The notes under the pieces are model-generated. The model did no database searches and was not told the DNA's origin. It worked only from the letters and a program-made list of their open reading frames with translations. Positions 57,313 to 64,000 of a stretch of 64,000 nt of DNA are shown one piece after another. The translations under genes were made by a program, and so were the position numbers. The stretch's first letter is position 1, and every line of letters starts with the position of its first letter. The stretch comes from an uncultured beta proteobacterium (GTDB lineage: Bacteria > Pseudomonadota > Gammaproteobacteria > Burkholderiales > Burkholderiaceae_C): contig CAIKMZ010000163.1 of the NCBI GenBank assembly GCA_903828665.1, positions 1-64,000 on the forward strand. Direction: 5' to 3'.

Positions 57313-58125
57313 CTATTCTAAAGTTCCAGGCTGTTGTCTGATGGCGGCAACCACGTCGGGCAGTGTCGGGCGCGACTCCAAAACAACACCAAAGCCGGCT
57401 GCGCGCACGGCGTCGGCAATGCGCGGATGGGTTGCGAGCGCACGCGCGAGCGCCCAATCCTGTCCGGGCAGGGATGCATTCAGGTTGGCCACTGCCTGAG
57501 CGCTGCTGAACAACCACACCGAGCCGTCACGGGCCGCGCGCTGCGCCAGCTCGCGCTCGGTCACGCCCAGCTGCGGCGCACGGCGCTGATAGGCCGCCAC
57601 AAAATCGGCCTGCCCACCGGCAGCCGCGACCTGGTTGGCGAACCAATCGCGCCCGGAGCCCTGGGCGCTGGGCGCACCCTGCGTCGCATCGGCACCGCGC
57701 ACGATCAGCACGCGCGCACCGGCATGAACCTGCGACGCCACCTGCCGCCACAGGGCTTCTGAATCAAACTGGCCGGCGTCGGCCGCCGGCGCATCGAGCC
57801 GCTCGGGCGCAACGCCGGCGCGCAGCAAGGCGCGCGTCGTGCCGGGGCCGGTCGCCCAGGCCCTGGTTCTTCCGCTGGACAGTGCCGCGAAGGCAGCCGA
57901 TTGTGCGCCCGCCGCAGCGAAGAAATACGTCGCCGCGTTGCCGCTGACGAACATCAGCGCCAGGTAGCCGTCCAGTTGCTGCCAAGCACGGGTGAGTTCG
58001 GCCGGCTCGGCACTCGACGCAATTTCAATCAGGGGCAGGGCTTGCGCATCAAACCCCAGTGCCGCCAGATCGCGCACCCACCGCTGCGCTTCACGCTCAG
58101 GTCGGGTGACGATGACACGCGTCAT
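57313..58125 (-). CDS. hemD: uroporphyrinogen-III synthase
   Basis: [32 protein letters not shown]; between hemC and hemX. Confidence 0.92.
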   Translation of the reverse strand: MTRVIVTRPEREAQRWVRDLAALGFDAQALPLIEIASSAEPAELTRAWQQLDGYLALMFVSGNAATYFFAAAGAQSAAFAALSSGRTRAWATGPGTTRALLRAGVAPERLDAPAADAGQFDSEALWRQVASQVHAGARVLIVRGADATQGAPSAQGSGRDWFANQVAAAGGQADFVAAYQRRAPQLGVTERELAQRAARDGSVWLFSSAQAVANLNASLPGQDWALARALATHPRIADAVRAAGFGVVLESRPTLPDVVAAIRQQPGTLE

Positions 58126-59072
58126 CCGGCCGTGCCTTGGGACTCGCCGTGAACCGGAACCGAACCGCCTTTGGCCGTTACGCCAGCGCGCAGATCGGCA
58201 GCCACGCGCGTACCGAGCGCGGTCGCGCTGGCCAGATCGGTGACCGCGGCCGTGGCGCGCACGCAAACCAGTTCCAGCACGCCATCGGGGTCGCCCCAGG
58301 CGGCATCGATGGTCAGCGCATCACCCTCGAGCGTGGCGAATGCGGCCAAAGGCATCGAGCAACTGCCGCCCATGGCGCGGCTTACCGCGCGCTCGGCCGC
58401 TACCGCCAGCCAGGTGCGTTGGTGCGCCAGTGGTGCCAGCGCGGCGATCACGTCGCCGCGCGCACTGCGCACCTCGATGCCCAGGGCACCCTGACCGGCC
58501 GACGGCAGCATCTGGGAGGGCTCGAAGACGGCGCGAATACGCTCGCTCAGGCCCAGCCGCTTGAGCCCGGCTGCCGCCAGCACGATGGCGTCGTACTGGC
58601 CTTCGTCGAGTTTGCGCAGGCGAGTGTCGAGATTGCCGCGCAGCGGCTCGATCTTCAAATCCGGACGCACGGCTCGCAACAGCGCCACGCGGCGCAGGCT
58701 TGACGTGCCGACCACGGCGCCCTGCGGCAGCGCCGCCAGATTGGCATAGCGGCTGGAGACAAAAGCGTCGCGCGGGTCTTCGCGCTCCATCACGCAGGCC
58801 AGGCAGAAGCCTTCGGGCAGCTCCATCGGAACGTCCTTGAGCGAATGCACGGCCAGATCGGCGCGGCCTTCGTCGAGCGCTACTTCCAGTTCTTTCACGA
58901 ACAAGCCCTTGCCGCCGACCTTGCTCAGCGTGCGGTCCAGAATCTGGTCGCCCAGCGTGGTCATGCCCAGCAGGCTGACCTGATGCCCGAGTTGCTCCAG
59001 CAGGGCCTTGACATGTTGCGCCTGCCACATGGCCAGGCGGCTTTCTCGTGTTGCGATCGTCAAATTGCTCAT
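58122..59072 (-). CDS. hemC: hydroxymethylbilane synthase
   Basis: [18 protein letters not shown] ... [29 protein letters not shown]. Confidence 0.97.
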   Translation of the reverse strand: MSNLTIATRESRLAMWQAQHVKALLEQLGHQVSLLGMTTLGDQILDRTLSKVGGKGLFVKELEVALDEGRADLAVHSLKDVPMELPEGFCLACVMEREDPRDAFVSSRYANLAALPQGAVVGTSSLRRVALLRAVRPDLKIEPLRGNLDTRLRKLDEGQYDAIVLAAAGLKRLGLSERIRAVFEPSQMLPSAGQGALGIEVRSARGDVIAALAPLAHQRTWLAVAAERAVSRAMGGSCSMPLAAFATLEGDALTIDAAWGDPDGVLELVCVRATAAVTDLASATALGTRVAADLRAGVTAKGGSVPVHGESQGTAG

Positions 59073-59173
59073 ATGCGGTGGCTTCGGTTGGTAACGCGTT
59101 GGTAATCGGAATGGAACACGGGATGCTAGCATGGCACAGGCATCGACCTTCCACCTGACCCGCCCGAAAAACC

Positions 59174-62011
59174 ATGACCAAGCCCATGAGATCCGAGCCG
59201 CCCAAGCGTGCGCAGAACAATGAACGGCCGCTGGTCGAAGACATCCGGCTGCTGGGCCGGATCTTGGGCGATGTCATCCGCGAGCAGGAGGGTGTGGCCG
59301 CCTTCGAGCTGATCGAGCAGATCCGCACGCTGTCGGTGGCCTTCCGGCGCGACGCCGACACCGCCGCCGACAGAACACTCAAGAAGTTGCTCAAGGCGCT
59401 GAGCAGCGACCAGACCGTCAGCGTGATCCGCGCCTTCACCTATTTCAGCCATCTGGTCAATCTGGCCGAAGACCGTCACCACATCCGCCGCCGCGCCTTT
59501 CATGAACGCGCCGGCAAGAGCCAGGAAGGCAGCATCGACATGACGCTGGAGCGACTGCGCCGCGCCGGCATCGCGGAGCGCACCATCATCGACACGCTGG
59601 CCACGAGTTTCGTCTCGCCCGTGCTCACCGCGCACCCGACCGAAGTGCAGCGTAAAAGCATCCTGGACGCTGAGCGCGCGATTGCCCAGTTGCTGGGCGA
59701 GCGCGACGACATCCGCATGCGCGCCGGCGCCGCCCGCATCAGCAAGGACGCGCTGGGCGCGCGCGAGCTTGCCGGCAACGAGCAGCAGATGCGCGCCCGG
59801 ATCATCCAGCTTTGGCAAACCCGGCTGCTGCGCTACAGCAAACTCACGGTGGCCGACGAGGTCGAGAACGCGCTGAGCTATTACGAAACCACATTCCTGC
59901 AGGAAATCCCCAAAATCTATGCCGGGCTGGAGCGCGAGCTCGGCCAGCAGCACGTGCATAGTTTTCTGCGCATGGGCCAGTGGATCGGTGGCGACCGCGA
60001 CGGCAACCCCAACGTCAACGCGCAAACCCTGGTGCAAGCCCTGCGCCGCCAGTCAGACGTGGCGCTGCGCCACTACCTGACCGAGGTGCACTACCTGGGC
60101 GGCGAACTCTCAATCTCGGGCATGCTGGTGGGCTGCCTGCCCGCCATGCAGGCGCTGGCCGACAAGTCACCCGACCGTAATGAGCACCGCAAGGACGAGC
60201 CCTACCGGCGCGCCCTGATCGGCGTTTATGCCCGGCTCGCCGCCGCCCTGCTTGAGCTGACCGGCGGCGAAGCGGCGCGTCACGCCGTGCCACCGCAGGA
60301 CGCCTATCCCGATGCCGAGGCTTTCCTGGCCGACCTGCACACCATCGAAGCCTCGCTGCAAGGCGAGCACGGCACGGCGCTGGCGGCGCAGCGACTGCAT
60401 CCGCTGATCCGCGCCGTGGAGGTTTTCGGCTTCCATCTGGCCACGGTCGACCTGCGCCAGAGCTCGGACCAGCACGAGGCGGTGCTGGCCGAACTGCTGG
60501 CCATGGCGCGACTGGAGGCCGACTACGCCGGGCTCGACGAGGTGGCCAAACGCAGCCTGCTCGTCAAACTGCTCAACGAGGCGCGGCCGCTGCGCGTGCT
60601 CGGCGCCGTGTATTCGGACCGGACACGCAGTGAAATCGAAATCTTCGAGACCGCCAAGAGCATGCGCGAGCGCTTCGGGGCCGAAGCGATACGCCACTAC
60701 ATCATCAGCCACACCGAGACTGTCAGCGACCTGCTCGAAGTCCTCCTGCTGCAAAAGGAGGTCGGTCTGCTGCACGGCACCCTCGACGACCCGGCAGCCA
60801 TCTGCGACCTGATCGTCGTGCCGCTGTTCGAAACCATCGAAGACCTGCGCAACGCCGCACCCATCATGCGCGAGTTCTACGCCCTCCCCGGTGTCAAGGC
60901 GCTGGTGCAGCGCAGCGGCGCCGAGCAGGACATCATGCTTGGCTATTCCGACAGCAACAAGGACGGCGGCATCTTCACCAGCAACTGGGAGCTGTACCGC
61001 GCCGAGATCGCGCTGGTGGCGCTGTTCGATGAAATCAACTCTGACGAATCGACGACCGATAGGGAAATCAGGCTGCGCATGTTCCATGGTCGCGGCGGCA
61101 CGGTGGGCCGCGGCGGCGGACCGAGCTACCAGGCGATCTTGGCGCAGCCACCGGGAACCGTGCGCGGGCAGATCCGGCTGACCGAGCAGGGCGAGGTGAT
61201 CGGCTCCAAGTATGCGAACCCCGAGATCGGCCGGCGCAACCTGGAGACCCTGGTCGCCGCCACGCTCGAGGCCACGCTGCTGCAACCGACCAAGTCAGCC
61301 CGCCCATCCTTTCTGCAGGTCGCGGCCGAACTGTCGCAGTTGAGCATGGCTGCGTATCGCAAACTGGTCTACGAGACGCCCGGCTTCACCGAATATTTTT
61401 TCGACTCGACGCCAATCCGCGAAATCGCGCAGCTCAACATCGGCTCACGGCCCGCTTCACGCAAGTCAAACCAGCGAATCGAAGACCTGCGCGCCATCCC
61501 GTGGGGCTTCAGCTGGGGCCAGTGCCGGCTGACATTGCCGGGCTGGTATGGCTTTGGCTCGGCCGTGGAACAGTTCCTGCAGAACGCCGCCACGACGCAC
61601 AAGGACCCGCTGGCCTTGCTGCAGCAGATGTACCGGCAATGGCCGTTCTTCCGCACGCTGCTCTCCAACATCGACATGGTGATGGCCAAAAGCGATCTGG
61701 CGCTGGCCTCGCGCTACGCCGAACTGGTGAGCGACGTGCGCCTGCGCAAAAAGATCTTCAGCGCCATCGAACTGGAATGGCATCGCACGGCCAAAGCGCT
61801 GGGCCAGATCACCGGCGACGCGCAGCGCCTGGCCAACAACGTGGCCCTGCAGCGCTCGATCCGCCACCGCTTTCCCTACATCGATCCGCTGCACCACCTG
61901 CAGGTCGAACTGATCCGCCGCTACCGGACCGGCCAGGTCGATGAACGGCTGCAGCGCGGCATCCACATTTCGATCAACGGCATCGCGGCCGGGCTCCGGA
62001 ATACCGGCTAG
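59174..62011 (+). CDS. ppc: phosphoenolpyruvate carboxylase
   Basis: 945 aa; [41 protein letters not shown]. Confidence 0.98.
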   Translation: MTKPMRSEPPKRAQNNERPLVEDIRLLGRILGDVIREQEGVAAFELIEQIRTLSVAFRRDADTAADRTLKKLLKALSSDQTVSVIRAFTYFSHLVNLAEDRHHIRRRAFHERAGKSQEGSIDMTLERLRRAGIAERTIIDTLATSFVSPVLTAHPTEVQRKSILDAERAIAQLLGERDDIRMRAGAARISKDALGARELAGNEQQMRARIIQLWQTRLLRYSKLTVADEVENALSYYETTFLQEIPKIYAGLERELGQQHVHSFLRMGQWIGGDRDGNPNVNAQTLVQALRRQSDVALRHYLTEVHYLGGELSISGMLVGCLPAMQALADKSPDRNEHRKDEPYRRALIGVYARLAAALLELTGGEAARHAVPPQDAYPDAEAFLADLHTIEASLQGEHGTALAAQRLHPLIRAVEVFGFHLATVDLRQSSDQHEAVLAELLAMARLEADYAGLDEVAKRSLLVKLLNEARPLRVLGAVYSDRTRSEIEIFETAKSMRERFGAEAIRHYIISHTETVSDLLEVLLLQKEVGLLHGTLDDPAAICDLIVVPLFETIEDLRNAAPIMREFYALPGVKALVQRSGAEQDIMLGYSDSNKDGGIFTSNWELYRAEIALVALFDEINSDESTTDREIRLRMFHGRGGTVGRGGGPSYQAILAQPPGTVRGQIRLTEQGEVIGSKYANPEIGRRNLETLVAATLEATLLQPTKSARPSFLQVAAELSQLSMAAYRKLVYETPGFTEYFFDSTPIREIAQLNIGSRPASRKSNQRIEDLRAIPWGFSWGQCRLTLPGWYGFGSAVEQFLQNAATTHKDPLALLQQMYRQWPFFRTLLSNIDMVMAKSDLALASRYAELVSDVRLRKKIFSAIELEWHRTAKALGQITGDAQRLANNVALQRSIRHRFPYIDPLHHLQVELIRRYRTGQVDERLQRGIHISINGIAAGLRNTG

Positions 62012-62751
62012 CTGGCGATGAGTTCGCGCACCGCCGCCAATTGCCGGCGCGACACCAGCAGCAGTTCATCTAGGCCATTGAGCCGCACGGCCCAGCCCTC
62101 GCCTTCCTGCGCGTCGTCCTGGCGTTCGAGCGCGCGCACGGCGCGCCGGGCCACCAGCGCATTGCGGTGGATGCGCACGAAGTGCTGCGGGTACCGGGCC
62201 TCCAGTTCGCTGAGTGACCCCTCCAGGATGTAGCTGCGGGCCTGCGTGCGCAGCGTGATGTACTTGAGTTCAGCCTTGAGGTAGAGCACCTCGACCAGCG
62301 GCACGCGCTCGGTGCGGCCGCGCTCCTGCACGATCAGCACTTCCTGCACCGGCTCGGGCAAGGTCGCGCGCTGCGCCTGCAAGACCTTCTGCACCTTTTG
62401 CAGCGCCGACTGCAAGCGCTCCAGGCGCACCGGCTTGGTCAGGTAATCGACCGCCTCCAGTTCGAACGCCTGCAAGGCATGCTCCGCATGCGCCGTGACA
62501 AACACCACGGCGGGCGGCGCCGGCAGCGCACGCAGCGTGCGGGTCAGGGTCAGTCCGTCGGCGCCGGGCATGTGGATGTCGATCAAGGCCACGTCAAACG
62601 TCTGCCGCTGCAACCACTGCATGGCCTGCACGGCATCCGCCGCCTCGGCCTCGACGCTGGCAGCCGGCGCGCTGCAGTCGGCGAGCAGTGTGCGCAGTCG
62701 CGCGCGCGCCAGCGGCTCGTCGTCCACCAGCAGAACTTTCAGCTGCGTCAC
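62008..62751 (-). CDS. algR: LytTR-type response regulator (AlgR-like)
   Basis: [18 protein letters not shown] receiver and C-terminal Lyt[21 protein letters not shown] start 62751 overlaps kinase stop. Confidence 0.9.
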   Translation of the reverse strand: MTQLKVLLVDDEPLARARLRTLLADCSAPAASVEAEAADAVQAMQWLQRQTFDVALIDIHMPGADGLTLTRTLRALPAPPAVVFVTAHAEHALQAFELEAVDYLTKPVRLERLQSALQKVQKVLQAQRATLPEPVQEVLIVQERGRTERVPLVEVLYLKAELKYITLRTQARSYILEGSLSELEARYPQHFVRIHRNALVARRAVRALERQDDAQEGEGWAVRLNGLDELLLVSRRQLAAVRELIAS

Positions 62752-63785
62752 AGCGGCACCTCGATACGCACCTGAAATACGCCTTCGCGCAGGCCGCTGC
62801 GGAACTGGCCCTGCAGATCGTGCAGCAGTTTGAGGCGGTCGCGCACATTGGCCAGCGCTTCGCCGTGACCCGGTGCGCCCTGCCCTGCCGGCACGGTGTT
62901 CGTCACCTTGATAACCACACTGGCGCCGCGGCGCTCCGTAGAGATCCTGATCTGCGCGCCCGCCGCGCTCGGCTCCACACCGTGGCGCACGGCGTTCTCC
63001 ACCAGGGGCTGCAACAGCAGGGGCGGCAGGCGGGCGGCCGCCGCATCGGGATCGAGCGCCCACTCGACCTGGATCCGTTGCCCAAAACGCAGCTGCTCGA
63101 TCGCCAGGTAGCGCTGGGCCAGGGCGATTTCATCGGCCAGCGTGACCGACTCACCACGCTCGATCAGGGCATGGCGGAACAGGTCGCTCAAGTCCTCGAG
63201 CAAGGCCTCGGCCTTGGCCGGCTCGGCGCGCACCAGGGCAATCGCGGTGTTGAGCGTATTGAACAGGAAATGCGGGCGGATGCGGGCCTGCAGCTCACTC
63301 AGGCGGGCGGTCGCGGCGGCCGGCATCTGGCCGCGCGCGCGCAGCACCAGCGCCGCCACCAGCAGGGCCGACAGCAGCGCGCCGCTGCAGGCGCAGGCAA
63401 GCCAGGGCGCCGGGTCCAGCAGACCGACGAAAAACAGGACGCCGCAGCCGTACAGGCCCGCCACCGCCCCCAGCAGCACGCCCGCAAGCTGCTGTGCCGC
63501 GCTGCCCAGGCGTGCCAGCAACTTCTTCAGGATGCAGGCCACAATGAGCCAGACCAGCGTGGCCGGCATTGCGCCGCCCGTCAACAGCGACCAGCGGCCC
63601 AGCCAATCCGCCAGCAAAGTCGCGCCAAACAGGGCGGCCACGCCCATCACCACCTCGACAAACAGGACCGCGCGCAGAACGACCCCGACATGGCAGGCGT
63701 CGAAAACCAGCACCCGCGCCGGCGCCGCGGCGGCCGTCTCGGGCGCGAGTTCCTGGAACGTCGATAAAATTTGCGTGTCTTTCAT
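62748..63785 (-). CDS. algZ: LytS/AlgZ-like sensor histidine kinase
   Basis: LQARIRPHFLFNTLNTAIALVR (His_kinase motif) and PPLLLQPLVENAVRHG. Confidence 0.9.
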   Translation of the reverse strand: MKDTQILSTFQELAPETAAAAPARVLVFDACHVGVVLRAVLFVEVVMGVAALFGATLLADWLGRWSLLTGGAMPATLVWLIVACILKKLLARLGSAAQQLAGVLLGAVAGLYGCGVLFFVGLLDPAPWLACACSGALLSALLVAALVLRARGQMPAAATARLSELQARIRPHFLFNTLNTAIALVRAEPAKAEALLEDLSDLFRHALIERGESVTLADEIALAQRYLAIEQLRFGQRIQVEWALDPDAAAARLPPLLLQPLVENAVRHGVEPSAAGAQIRISTERRGASVVIKVTNTVPAGQGAPGHGEALANVRDRLKLLHDLQGQFRSGLREGVFQVRIEVPL

Positions 63786-63900
63786 TAATAGCTGAGCTGA
63801 CCGGTGGCCACGGCCTTCGAGCCGCCAGCCCGATTATTGATGATTCCCTGTTGCAACACCTTTCACCCTGCACGGCCGTCGCAAGCCGACGCCCACTGTC

Positions 63901-64000
63901 ATGCCGCACAATCAATTTGACAAGAAATCGCAAGCCTGGTCCGCCCTGTTCTCGGAGCCGATGAGCGACCTGGTCAAACGCTACACCTCCAGCGTTGATT
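63901..64000 (+). CDS. argH: argininosuccinate lyase (partial, N-terminus only)
   Basis: ATG at 63901: MPHNQFDKKSQAWSALFSEPMSDLVKRYTSSVD, typical ArgH N-terminus; runs off the window. Confidence 0.9.
   Translation, partial: MPHNQFDKKSQAWSALFSEPMSDLVKRYTSSVD

Overview
This 64 kb window is a gene-dense, GC-rich bacterial chromosome segment. Gene content and order point to Betaproteobacteria, order Burkholderiales, probably Comamonadaceae; this is inferred from sequence memory, not from a search. I see no phage, IS element, CRISPR array, rRNA or tRNA. Main blocks: (1) a DUF3305/DUF3306/4Fe-4S protein trio at the left edge; (2) a divergent histidine-utilisation locus, with hutU-hutH plus a five-gene Liv-type ABC transporter on the minus strand and hutC-D-I-G-F plus a radical SAM gene on the plus strand; (3) a LysR/azoreductase pair, a secreted nuclease, a class IV aminotransferase, and an XdhC / MobA-like / IorA / IorB molybdenum-hydroxylase cluster; (4) a roughly 19 kb almost entirely collinear minus-strand block from yceD to nagZ (rpmF, plsX, fabHDG, acpP, fabF, rpoE-rseAB-degP, lepA-lepB, rnc-era-recO-pdxJ-acpS); (5) maf, a methyltransferase, an S49 peptidase, Rieske, HAD, rluC and a divergent rne; (6) hemCDXY, ppc, algZR-like and argH. 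The best leads are regulatory: terminator-like hairpins just downstream of rpmF and acpP and upstream of lepA, a small-ORF leader with tandem terminators before a GNAT gene, a long rne leader, and palindromic operator candidates at hutC and at the LysR gene. Other leads are the Liv transporter and radical SAM gene attached to hut, and two in-frame coding tandem repeats. I found no clear evidence of a wholly new system.
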